5,188 nucleotides of DNA. Origin: Candidatus Nealsoniibacteriota bacterium. Its GTDB lineage: Bacteria; Patescibacteriota; Minisyncoccia; Minisyncoccales; RBG-13-42-11. Shown here piece by piece: positions 1-5,176 of this stretch (positions are counted from its first letter, which is position 1; each line of letters starts with the position of its first letter). Made by a program: the position numbers and the translations under genes. The notes under the pieces are model-generated. The model did no database searches, had not been told where the DNA came from, and saw only the letters and a list, made by a program, of their open reading frames with translations. Where the stretch lies: the NCBI GenBank assembly GCA_003556525.1, contig PWRH01000083.1, forward strand, positions 1 to 5,188, read 5' to 3'.

Positions 1-120
1 AAGTATTTTAAAACCCATTATGGCAAGATTTTCCTGAGAAAAAGGCTCAAATCGTATTCCACAGGGTAAATTCGACTATTTGACTATTTTGTCGCTACTA
101 TCCATTAGAAAGAAAAATAT
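1..120. other. unresolved left edge, possible gene end or start
   Basis: No gene can be assigned here. Two short open frames reach the left edge. On the + strand, 1-66 reads as 22 codons ending in LKSYSTG with a TAA stop at 67-69, which could be the C-terminus of a gene lying to the left. On the - strand, a frame open from about 90 to the edge includes an ATG at 18-16 (MGFKIL...), with an AGGA about 13 nt upstream, which is too far for a convincing ribosome site. Neither is long enough to choose between. Around 73-95 there is a short direct repeat of GACTATTT, and a similar GACTATTAGAAA string recurs at 1592-1603. Confidence 0.25.
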
Positions 121-290
121 GAAAAACGAAAAGCTAAAAGTGAAAAGCGCAAAACCACAGTGCAAAGCTAAAAAATATATGAAAACTCAAAAAGAAAAAC
201 TAAAAGCTAAAAGCGTAAAACCACAGTGCAAAGCTAAAAGCTTTAAGTTTTAAGTTGTAGTTTTACGCTTTTCGTTTTACGCTTTTCGCT
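121..290. repeat. A-rich intergenic repeat field with direct and tandem repeats
   Basis: This gene-free stretch is built from variants of AAAAGC(G/T)AAAA. A 23-bp unit containing the core CCACAGTGCAAAGC occurs identically at 151-173 and 217-239, 66 bp apart. On the opposite strand a 14-bp unit, GTTTTACGCTTTTC, is repeated exactly twice head to tail at 260-273 and 274-287. Composition is close to purine-only on the + strand up to about 240 and pyrimidine-rich after it. There is no start codon with a ribosome site, no long open frame and no CRISPR-like regular spacing. Function is unknown. Such repeats could arise by slippage or be an intergenic repeat family of this genome. Confidence 0.7.
203..278. 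repeat. long imperfect palindrome centred at 240/241
   Basis: The left arm AAAAGCGTAAAAC (209-221) is perfectly complementary to GTTTTACGCTTTT (260-272). The centre AAAGCTTT (237-244) shares the same symmetry axis at 240.5. Pairing each base with its mirror between 209 and 272 gives 25 Watson-Crick pairs, 3 G-T pairs and 4 mismatches out of 32, with further weak pairing out to 203/278. It reads as one repeat copy facing a diverged copy on the opposite strand. It could form a cruciform or an RNA hairpin if transcribed. It lacks the GC-rich stem and trailing U-run of an intrinsic terminator. Confidence 0.7.
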
Positions 291-298
291 TAATAAAA

Positions 299-327
299 TT
301 AAAAATTAAAGGTCAAAATATGATAAT
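299..327 (+). promoter_or_regulatory. possible sigma70-type promoter of gene 1
   Basis: TTAAAA (299-304) and GATAAT (322-327) are separated by exactly 17 nt and match the -35/-10 consensus at 4/6 and 5/6 positions. An overlapping TATGAT (319-324) is an alternative -10. The predicted transcript start, near 334, would coincide with the first base of the hairpin just before gene 1. The stretch is so AT-rich that chance matches are likely, so this is a weak prediction. Confidence 0.3.
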
Positions 328-333
328 TAACAA

Positions 334-373
334 CCCCATGAGATAGCGAGCTTGCGAGCTCTATCTCACGGGG
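334..373 (+). promoter_or_regulatory. 5'-leader hairpin abutting the gene 1 start codon
   Basis: CCCCATGAGATAG (334-346) pairs with CTATCTCACGGGG (361-373), 12 of 13 pairs, the only mismatch being A338-C369. Inside, AGCT (349-352) pairs with AGCT (357-360) around a TGCG loop, leaving CG bulged. The GGGG that closes the stem (370-373) is also the only G-rich ribosome-site candidate for the ATG at 381, seven bases before it. The structure could therefore hide or present the ribosome site, or protect the 5' end of the mRNA. No U-run follows, so it does not look like a terminator. Confidence 0.6.
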
Positions 374-380
374 AAATAAT

Positions 381-1514
381 ATGAACAAATCAAACTTAAC
401 AAAAAAAATAAGAGATTTCGTAAGATACCATAATGCTTTTATTCTGGTAATGGTTTTCATTATCGGCTTTGGAAGCGCAATTTTTGCCAATCAAGATATA
501 AGAGAAAACGTTGTCGGCCAAAAAATTGTTGAAGAAAAAGGCAAAGACAATTCTTTCCTTTTGGCAACTGACTTGGAGAATTATGATTTGGCAATGGAAA
601 TAATTGATATCTTGGAAGACGACAAGTATTATTATGTCCATTATCAGCATAAAGCGATTGTTTCTGAAAACAGCGTTTGGCAGGAAACAATAAAGCAGGA
701 CGTTTTAAGGGTTGAAAAGGAAAGCAACCGTTACGACGACTTGGGGCTTTATGTGGCAGAGCAATTGTCGCAGGTTGCCAACCGCTGGCTAAGGGTTTTA
801 AAAACTGCCCAAGAAGAAGAACAAAGGCAGGGCCTGACCCAAAAAACCGAAATTACAAGGTATTCCGGCCTTGTCGGCAGATTTGTTGACACAAAAGAAA
901 GAAAGATACCCGGCTACGAGCCTGTTCTTCCCGAAGAAAAAGAAATTCCGGAAAAGCCGGACAGAATAGTTATGGACGATACGCTTGATTCTCCTGAAGA
1001 CGATTTTGATATAAAAGACAAGGATGACATAAAAGACAAAGATGACAAAGACGATTCTTCAAAAGAAGTGGTTGAGCCAAAACTTACGGAAGAAGAAAAA
1101 TTGAAAAAGCTGGTTGAGCAAATTCTTTTTGAAAAATACGGCATTACCTCGGAAAAAGACCCTGTAGAACCAAAAGAACCCGAAGAACCTAAAGAGCCAA
1201 AAGAACCTGAAAAACCGAAAGAGCCCGAAAAAGTTTGCGACAGCGAAAACTTGGATTTGTGCGATACTAAAGAGCTTTGTGAAGAAGCGAGCTTATATTG
1301 GCATAATGATGCCTGTCATATTAAGGAAGAAGAAAAGGAAGTTTGCGTTCCGGACTGGGATTGCACTTCTTGGAAGCCGGAAATAACCGATGATTTGTGT
1401 AGTGAGTTGGTAGAACAAACAAGAGTTTGTATTGACTTAAACGAATGCCAAAAAGACGAAGAAAAACCTGCGGAAGCCCGGGAAAAACAAGCACCTGCCT
1501 GCCCTGAAAACTAA
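381..1514 (+). CDS. single-pass membrane-anchored protein with charged linkers and Cys-rich C-terminal modules
   Basis: This is a 377-residue protein of unknown function. A Lys/Arg-rich N-terminus (K3, K8, K9, R11, R15) precedes one hydrophobic segment at about 18-36, a signal anchor or signal peptide (possible cleavage after A36), so the rest should be outside the membrane. Residues ~55-180 look globular (YYYVHYQH, then a helix containing DLGLYVAEQL, then YSGLVGRF) but match no family I can name. Next come Asp/Lys repeats (207-225) and a Pro-Glu-Lys linker (261-284), typical of a wall-spanning stalk. All ten cysteines lie in 286-374. The pattern C-x7-C-x5-C-x11-C is followed by CxxxWxCxxW...QTRxCxDxNxC (322-356), which resembles degenerate thrombospondin-type-1-like modules of archaeal and CPR surface proteins. 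An even Cys count suggests disulfides. The start is the first in-frame ATG after an in-frame stop at 339. A surface adhesion or envelope role is inference only. Confidence 0.85.
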   Translation: MNKSNLTKKIRDFVRYHNAFILVMVFIIGFGSAIFANQDIRENVVGQKIVEEKGKDNSFLLATDLENYDLAMEIIDILEDDKYYYVHYQHKAIVSENSVWQETIKQDVLRVEKESNRYDDLGLYVAEQLSQVANRWLRVLKTAQEEEQRQGLTQKTEITRYSGLVGRFVDTKERKIPGYEPVLPEEKEIPEKPDRIVMDDTLDSPEDDFDIKDKDDIKDKDDKDDSSKEVVEPKLTEEEKLKKLVEQILFEKYGITSEKDPVEPKEPEEPKEPKEPEKPKEPEKVCDSENLDLCDTKELCEEASLYWHNDACHIKEEEKEVCVPDWDCTSWKPEITDDLCSELVEQTRVCIDLNECQKDEEKPAEAREKQAPACPEN

Positions 1515-1526
1515 ACACCCAAAAAA

Positions 1527-1590
1527 GCTATTGCTTCTCCGATCGAATTTCGCTTTAGCGAAATGAAGATGAAGAAGAGATTTATCTCTT
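1527..1590 (+). repeat. REP-like palindromic element, diverged copy (copy 1)
   Basis: This element aligns without gaps to 5078-5141 next to the RAYT gene, 57 of 64 bases identical. It keeps two hairpins: ATTTCGC-TTTA-GCGAAAT (1547-1564) and AAGAGA-TTTA-TCTCTT (1575-1590). Two of the seven differences, T1550 and A1561, form one base pair in the first stem where the other copies have C-G, a compensatory change. The outer CTTCACC/GGTGAAG stem of the other copies is decayed here. It lies 12 bases after the stop of gene 1 and is probably in that gene's mRNA tail. It is a solo element presumably spread by the RAYT. Confidence 0.8.
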
Positions 1591-1604
1591 TGACTATTAG
1601 AAAT

Positions 1605-1632
1605 CGAATTCCGCTTTAGCGGAATGAAGGTG
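1605..1632 (+). repeat. partial REP-like element (copy 2)
   Basis: These 28 bases are identical to 5095-5122, including the hairpin ATTCCGC-TTTA-GCGGAAT (1608-1625) and the following GAAGGTG. The second hairpin and the outer arms are missing. It is in the same orientation as copy 1 and 14 bases after it, so the two form a short tandem cluster. Because it matches the RAYT-flanking copies exactly while copy 1 does not, the two probably differ in age. Confidence 0.8.
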
Positions 1633-1639
1633 CTTAAAG

Positions 1640-1665
1640 CCGGTCTTTTATAAATTGAAAACCGG
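1640..1665 (+). other. small inverted repeat overlapping the gene 2 promoter
   Basis: CCGGT (1640-1644) is complementary to ACCGG (1661-1665), with possible T/A pairs extending inward after a one-base bulge. It overlaps the proposed -35 box (1655-1660). It could be an operator-like dyad or a weak stem for transcripts arriving from gene 1. What follows is ACTAAAAAAGG, not a U-run, so it is not a convincing terminator. It does not belong to the REP-like family. Confidence 0.35.
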
Positions 1666-1683
1666 ACTAAAAAAGGTTATATT
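1655..1683 (+). promoter_or_regulatory. sigma70-type promoter candidate for gene 2
   Basis: TTGAAA (1655-1660) and TATATT (1678-1683) each match the consensus at 5/6 positions with the ideal 17-nt spacing. A second -10-like TATAAT overlaps at 1683-1688. Transcription would start near 1690, about 24 nt before the ATG at 1714. No Shine-Dalgarno sequence is visible in that AT-only leader, so gene 2 would rely on an unstructured, A/T-rich initiation region. The match is good but untested, and promoter rules in this lineage are poorly known. Confidence 0.5.
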
Positions 1684-1713
1684 ATAATTGATTAATTAAT
1701 AAATAAATATTTT

Positions 1714-4143
1714 ATGGTAAACATTTTAAATAACATTGTTAAGTATAGTATATATGGATTGGTTTTTTTGCTGCCTTTATTTTTTCTTCCTTTTTCTTTG
1801 GAGTTTTTTGAATTTAACAAGCAGTATCTTTTGTTTTTTCTTGTTTTTTTGGCTTTTTTGGCCTGGCTCGGGAAAATGGTTTTTATCGATAAAGAGGTTA
1901 AAATAAAGCGTTCTCCTTTGGATGTTTTTATCTTGGCTTTTTTATTGGTTGCCGTTTTGAGTGCTATTTTTTCCGTTGACGGGTTTTCGAGCTTAATCGG
2001 GCATTATTTTCGGTTTTCAAACGGGCTGATAGACTTGCTTGTTTTGGCGGTTTTATTTTTTTTGATTATTAATAACGCAGGGCTAAAAAGCAGAAATCAA
2101 AGCTCAAAAACCAAAAATGAAAATGAGATTGAACAGGAAAAAAACGAGCAAATATTGTCTGTTAGCGGAATAGTAAAGATATTTTTAGCTTCTGTTGTAG
2201 TTGTTGTTTTATTCGGTTATTTTTCAATTTTCGGAGTTTGGGAAAAAATGAATGAATTTATTTCTTTGCCCGGAGGAATGACGCAGATAATTTTTAATCC
2301 GGTAAGCGGCAGCCTGGAGGGCTTGGCTGTATTTCTATCTTTTATAATTGTTTTTTTGACAGGGCTGGTTTTATCGGATCAAAAAGAAATTCAGGGTAAA
2401 GCGGCAAAGATAGTTTTTTATATTTTGTTTTCAGCCATTTTGGCTTTGCTTATAATTATTAATTTTAATTCGGCCTGGCTTATTATTTTTTTTAGTCTGG
2501 TTTTGTTTTTGGGTTTTGCCTTATGGTCAAGAATTTTTAGAGAAGACATTAATAAATTGATTTTGCCGATAATTGTTATCGGGCTGTCATTTTCTTTTCT
2601 TTTTGTTGGTTGGCCCGAACCTCAAGAGAGGGCTGATGACCCGGCTTATCAGCAGTGGTCTTTAGGTACAAAATTGCCCAACGAACTGGTGTTGGACCAG
2701 CAGACTTCATGGTCAATCGGCTTAAAGTCAGCAACCGAAAGCATAAAAAGCGGTTTATTCGGCTCGGGAATCGGTACTTTTAATTACGGTTTTGCCAAAT
2801 TTAAGCCAGTAGAAATTAACCAAACCGATTTTTGGCAAACCAGGTTTGACAGGTCGGGCAGTCATTTGGCCGAGATTCTTGCTACAATGGGTTTTTTCGG
2901 AATTTTATCTTATTTGGTTTTTATCGGGGTTTTTTTGTTAGTCAGTTTTATTTTATTGAAGCAAAGCAGAAAAGGACTTACTTTGTTTTTAGGTGTTTTG
3001 GTTTTATTTTTAGGCCAGCTGTTTTTTTATCAAAATGCGGTTTTAGCTTTTAGTTTTTGGCTTTTTCTCGGATTGTCCATTGTCGGCTGGCAAACTCCGT
3101 TAAAAGAAAAAACATTTTCTTTTAAAAATTTTCCGGAACTTTCTTTGGTTTTTTCGGTCTTATTTGTTGTTGCTATTTTGGTTTTTGTCGTAAGCTCTTT
3201 TTTCGGAATAAGATTTTATTTGGCTGAAGTTAATTATAAGAATTATTTTGAAACCGGGCAGGCAAACAGTCTAAAAAAAGCCGTCAGTCTTAATCCTTAT
3301 CAGGCTCAATATAAGATGGCTATAGCAAGATATCATTTAGGCGAAGCGCTTAATGAGAGCCTGAAGCCGGCAGATCAGATAAGTGAGCAAGCACTTTCAA
3401 ACAATGTTTATTCGGCCATTAATTTTGCCAAAGAAGCCACTGAATTATCTCCCAATAGAGTGGCCACCTGGCAGACATTGGGAATGGTCTATCAGCAAAT
3501 TCAGGGGCTGGCTGCCGGTGCCAATAAGTGGGGTATATTATCGTTTGAAAGAGCGCTTGAGCTGGAACCGAATAATCCGGTTCTTTATACAGAACTGGGT
3601 AAATTTTATTTTTTTGAAGGAGAAAACGATAAAGCAAAAGATTTATTTGCCACAGCAAAAGAGTTAAGGCTGGAATATGCCGAAGCTTCTCTTTACCTTG
3701 CTTTAGCCCGAGAGGTTGAAGATGATATAGAGGGTGCAATAAGAATTATGGAAGAAACGGTTTCTTTTTATCCCCATAATATAGAAGCTATTTTTCAGCT
3801 CGGTCGCTTTTATTTGAATAACAATCAAATAGATGAAGCGATTGCTCAGCTTGAATGGGCTGTTCAGATTTTTCCAGGCCATTCCAACTCTCTTTATTCT
3901 TTGGGTGTGGCTTACCAAAGAAAGGGCAATAAAGAACAAGCTATTAAATATTTTGAAAAAGTACTGGAGCTTAATCCGGGCAATGACCATGTTATTCAAA
4001 GAATTCAGGAATTAAAGCAAGCAATAGCAGAAGAGGATGATATGGAAGAAGGCATGGAAGAAGATATGGAGGAAGATGCGGATTATTTCGAAGAGATAGA
4101 TAGCCCGGATGAACTGGAGGAGCTTAACGATCTGGAAGAATAG
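1714..4143 (+). CDS. Wzy/O-antigen ligase-like polytopic membrane protein with C-terminal TPR repeats
   Basis: This is an 809-residue protein. The N-terminal ~500 residues hold about a dozen hydrophobic segments (roughly 10-30, 36-58, 69-88, 105-122, 153-175, 202-222, 232-250, 253-272, 281-300, 394-416, 423-459, 476-499). A large polar loop at ~301-385 contains GLFGSGIGTFNYGF (348-360) followed by HLAEILATMGFFG (384-396). This is the layout of the Wzy_C/O-antigen ligase family, in which a loop His takes part in glycan transfer from a lipid carrier; H384 is the candidate. Residues ~510-768 are TPR helices with several recognisable units (such as 603-636, 690-722 and 724-757), probably for protein binding. 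The tail (773-809) is strongly acidic with MEE(D/G) repeats. Ligase plus TPR proteins are common in CPR genomes, but the substrate is unknown and polymerase versus ligase cannot be told. No glycan genes are adjacent in this window. The ATG lacks a clear ribosome site, but the next in-frame Met (M55) would delete the first two membrane segments. Confidence 0.85.
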   Translation: MVNILNNIVKYSIYGLVFLLPLFFLPFSLEFFEFNKQYLLFFLVFLAFLAWLGKMVFIDKEVKIKRSPLDVFILAFLLVAVLSAIFSVDGFSSLIGHYFRFSNGLIDLLVLAVLFFLIINNAGLKSRNQSSKTKNENEIEQEKNEQILSVSGIVKIFLASVVVVVLFGYFSIFGVWEKMNEFISLPGGMTQIIFNPVSGSLEGLAVFLSFIIVFLTGLVLSDQKEIQGKAAKIVFYILFSAILALLIIINFNSAWLIIFFSLVLFLGFALWSRIFREDINKLILPIIVIGLSFSFLFVGWPEPQERADDPAYQQWSLGTKLPNELVLDQQTSWSIGLKSATESIKSGLFGSGIGTFNYGFAKFKPVEINQTDFWQTRFDRSGSHLAEILATMGFFGILSYLVFIGVFLLVSFILLKQSRKGLTLFLGVLVLFLGQLFFYQNAVLAFSFWLFLGLSIVGWQTPLKEKTFSFKNFPELSLVFSVLFVVAILVFVVSSFFGIRFYLAEVNYKNYFETGQANSLKKAVSLNPYQAQYKMAIARYHLGEALNESLKPADQISEQALSNNVYSAINFAKEATELSPNRVATWQTLGMVYQQIQGLAAGANKWGILSFERALELEPNNPVLYTELGKFYFFEGENDKAKDLFATAKELRLEYAEASLYLALAREVEDDIEGAIRIMEETVSFYPHNIEAIFQLGRFYLNNNQIDEAIAQLEWAVQIFPGHSNSLYSLGVAYQRKGNKEQAIKYFEKVLELNPGNDHVIQRIQELKQAIAEEDDMEEGMEEDMEEDADYFEEIDSPDELEELNDLEE

Positions 4144-4179
4144 CTTAACCACCCCTCCTCTTTCAACTAAACAAAAATT

Positions 4180-4210
4180 GGGCCATTGCTTCACCCGGTG
4201 AAGCAACGCC
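4180..4210. repeat. palindrome with GCTTCACC core, first copy
   Basis: TTGCTTCACC (4186-4195) and GGTGAAGCAA (4197-4206) form a perfect inverted repeat around one central C. Outer GGC (4181-4183) and GCC (4208-4210) can pair across mismatches. It lies 36 bases after the stop of gene 2 and shares the unit ATTGGGC(C/T)ATTGCTTCACCC with the next palindrome, so it is a duplicate of the outer part of the REP-like element. There is no U-run after the stem, so it is not a standard terminator, though it may protect the mRNA 3' end. Confidence 0.75.
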
Positions 4211-4231
4211 AGTAAATCAATACAAACAATT

Positions 4232-4264
4232 GGGCTATTGCTTCACCCGGTGAAGCAATAGCCC
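4232..4264. repeat. perfect 16-bp-arm palindrome, second copy
   Basis: GGGCTATTGCTTCACC (4232-4247) is followed by one base and then its exact complement (4249-4264): 33 bases with perfect dyad symmetry. As RNA it gives a 15-bp stem with a three-base loop. It abuts and slightly overlaps the left 73-bp repeat (4263-4335), forming the outer end of the left flank of the RAYT unit. Relative to the matching stem at 5152-5174, the helix differs in sequence while staying paired. Confidence 0.8.
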
Positions 4265-4335
4265 TGGCGAAGAGATAAATCTCTTCTTCACCTTCATTCC
4301 GCTAAAGCGGAACTCGGTCGGTGAAGCACAAGCCC
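4263..4335 (-). repeat. REP-like composite element, left inverted copy (copy 3)
   Basis: The reverse complement of this 73-bp stretch matches 5076-5148 at 72 of 73 positions. It holds GAAGAGA-TAAA-TCTCTTC (4269-4286) and ATTCCGC-TAAA-GCGGAAC (4296-4313), plus an outer CTTCACC (4286-4292)/GGTGAAG (4320-4326) stem around the second hairpin. The single difference, C4313, only opens the terminal pair of that hairpin. It ends 11 bases before the transposase ATG, so it lies in the transposase leader and could affect its expression. Confidence 0.9.
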
Positions 4336-4336
4336 T

Positions 4337-4342
4337 AAAAGG
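4337..4342 (+). promoter_or_regulatory. ribosome binding site of the transposase gene
   Basis: AAAAGG is followed by a four-base spacer before the ATG at 4347. It supports this start, although the spacing is short. The site begins one base after the left REP-like element ends at 4335, so folding of that element could reduce ribosome access. I see no good promoter between the end of gene 2 and this point; transcription may read through from upstream. Confidence 0.55.
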
Positions 4343-4346
4343 TAAA

Positions 4347-5066
4347 ATGAAAAGAAAAGTACAATTTGAAGAAGGTAAAATTTACCATATTTTTAATAGA
4401 GGTGTGGCAAAGTCTTCAATTTGTAGAGAAGATGCTGATTTTTGGCGCTTTTTACAGGGCTTGTGTTTGTTTAATGATAAAAATAGCGTTAGTAATATTT
4501 TATGGCAATTGGAAAAAACTCGAGGCAGACTCACTCTTAATGTTTTAAAAAACTATATTATAACCGAAGGTAAAGAAAGAAAGCCATTGGTAAGAATTAT
4601 AGCTTATTGCGTAATGAACAATCATTATCATTTATTGGTAGAAGAGATTCAAGAAGGCGGAGCTATTAAGTTTATGCATAAGCTTAATATGGGTTATGCT
4701 AAATATTTTAATAATAAGTATGATAGGGTGGGAAGTTTGTGGCAGGGTAGGTTTAAGAATGTATTGGTGGAAGATGAAAGGTATCTTCAATATTTGTTGG
4801 TTTATATTAATATTTTGAATCCGGCTGATTTAATGGAGCCAAAGTGGAGAGAAGAGGGAATAAAAGATATGGAGAAAATTTTAGATTTTACTGAAAAATA
4901 TCCCTGGAGTACTCACCAGGAATTTTTAGGAAAGAGGGGTTCTTTAATAATTGAGAAAGGTATTTTGGGAGAAATTTTACCCACCCCTCAAAAATATCTT
5001 GATTTAGTGAAAGCGGTTTTAGAAGAAAAAAGATACCAAGAAATTAACCACCTTACATTGGAATAA
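4347..5066 (+). CDS. REP-associated tyrosine transposase (RAYT, Y1/HUH family)
   Basis: This is a 239-residue single-domain HUH nuclease of the Y1 transposase superfamily. The N-terminus YHIFNRGV (13-20) matches the first conserved strand of the family. AYCVMNNHYHLLVEE (86-100) contains the metal-binding HUH pair H93 and H95. GYAKYFNNKYDRVGSLWQGRFK (116-137) carries the likely nucleophile Y117, then the usual G-x-LWQGRFK signature. Y153-P159 and YPWSTHQEF (185-193) fit the family's later conserved blocks. All core residues are present with no frameshift, so the enzyme may be active. It is longer than the 165-residue E. coli RAYT, partly through residues ~41-80, as is usual in CPR relatives. 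RAYTs nick single-stranded REP hairpins and join to them through the tyrosine; the flanking repeats are the natural substrate here. An IS200/IS605 TnpA is less likely because those are shorter and lack such flanks. Confidence 0.92.
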   Translation: MKRKVQFEEGKIYHIFNRGVAKSSICREDADFWRFLQGLCLFNDKNSVSNILWQLEKTRGRLTLNVLKNYIITEGKERKPLVRIIAYCVMNNHYHLLVEEIQEGGAIKFMHKLNMGYAKYFNNKYDRVGSLWQGRFKNVLVEDERYLQYLLVYINILNPADLMEPKWREEGIKDMEKILDFTEKYPWSTHQEFLGKRGSLIIEKGILGEILPTPQKYLDLVKAVLEEKRYQEINHLTLE

Positions 5067-5075
5067 TCATTAACT

Positions 5076-5148
5076 GGGCTTGTGCTTCACCGACCGAATT
5101 CCGCTTTAGCGGAATGAAGGTGAAGAAGAGATTTATCTCTTCGCCAGG
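5076..5148 (+). repeat. REP-like composite element, right copy (copy 4)
   Basis: This is the reference copy of the family. In order it holds CTTCACC (5085-5091), the hairpin ATTCCGC-TTTA-GCGGAAT (5098-5115), GGTGAAG (5119-5125), which pairs with the first segment, and GAAGAGA-TTTA-TCTCTTC (5125-5142). The two inner hairpins share stem length (7 bp) and loop. It begins nine bases after the transposase stop. GGCTTGTGCTTC (5077-5088) is also the exact complement of 5167-5178, so the whole element can close end to end as an alternative fold. Confidence 0.9.
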
Positions 5149-5151
5149 AAA

Positions 5152-5174
5152 TGTGCTTCACCGGGAGAAGCACA
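5152..5174. repeat. outer palindrome of the right flank
   Basis: TGTGCTTC (5152-5159) pairs with GAAGCACA (5167-5174) around ACCGGGA. It occupies the same place relative to the right composite copy as the 4232-4264 palindrome does to the left one. The core GCTTCACC is shared, but the base pairs outside it are different and still complementary. The right arm, GAAGCACAAGCC, can instead pair with 5077-5088, so this arm has two competing partners. Confidence 0.7.
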
Positions 5175-5176
5175 AG

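Larger units (their letters stand above)
4263..5148 (+). mobile_element. RAYT gene bracketed by 73-bp inverted REP-like repeats
   Basis: One transposase gene lies between two inverted, nearly identical 73-bp palindromic elements, with only 11 bp between the left repeat and the ATG and 9 bp between the stop and the right repeat. The whole unit is about 0.9 kb. This is the arrangement known for REP/RAYT units (REPtrons), in which the transposase acts on the surrounding repeats. Additional palindromes extend it to about 4180 on the left and beyond the right edge. There is no accessory tnpB gene, and I could not identify a target-site duplication. Whether the unit itself moves, or only the repeats are spread, cannot be decided here. 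Confidence 0.75.

Noticed and set aside
121..290. A CRISPR array or small gene in the A-rich repeats
   Set aside because: Only two copies of the 23-bp unit exist and the intervening sequence is made of the same motif; no start codon with a ribosome site supports a peptide.
299..1518. Several - strand open frames of 60-85 codons opposite gene 1
   Set aside because: They lie antisense to a well-supported gene, have Ser/Phe-rich translations typical of complementing Lys/Glu-rich codons, and show no ribosome sites or family motifs.
1640..1680. Rho-independent terminator for gene 1
   Set aside because: The CCGGT/ACCGG stem is short and followed by an A-rich, not T-rich, stretch on the + strand; on the - strand it also lacks a proper T-run.
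3383..4206. Short alternative frames on both strands within the TPR-coding region and gene 2 tail
   Set aside because: The main frame is continuous with clear TPR periodicity; the alternatives have no domain pattern and are shadows of it.
4232..4270. Intrinsic terminator of gene 2
   Set aside because: The stem is excellent, but the next bases are TGGCGAAG with no T-run, and its sequence belongs to the repeat family.
4347..5066. An IS200/IS605 insertion sequence instead of a RAYT
   Set aside because: The protein is 239 residues, has RAYT-type conserved blocks, lacks an adjacent tnpB, and is flanked by inverted palindromic repeats of REP type.
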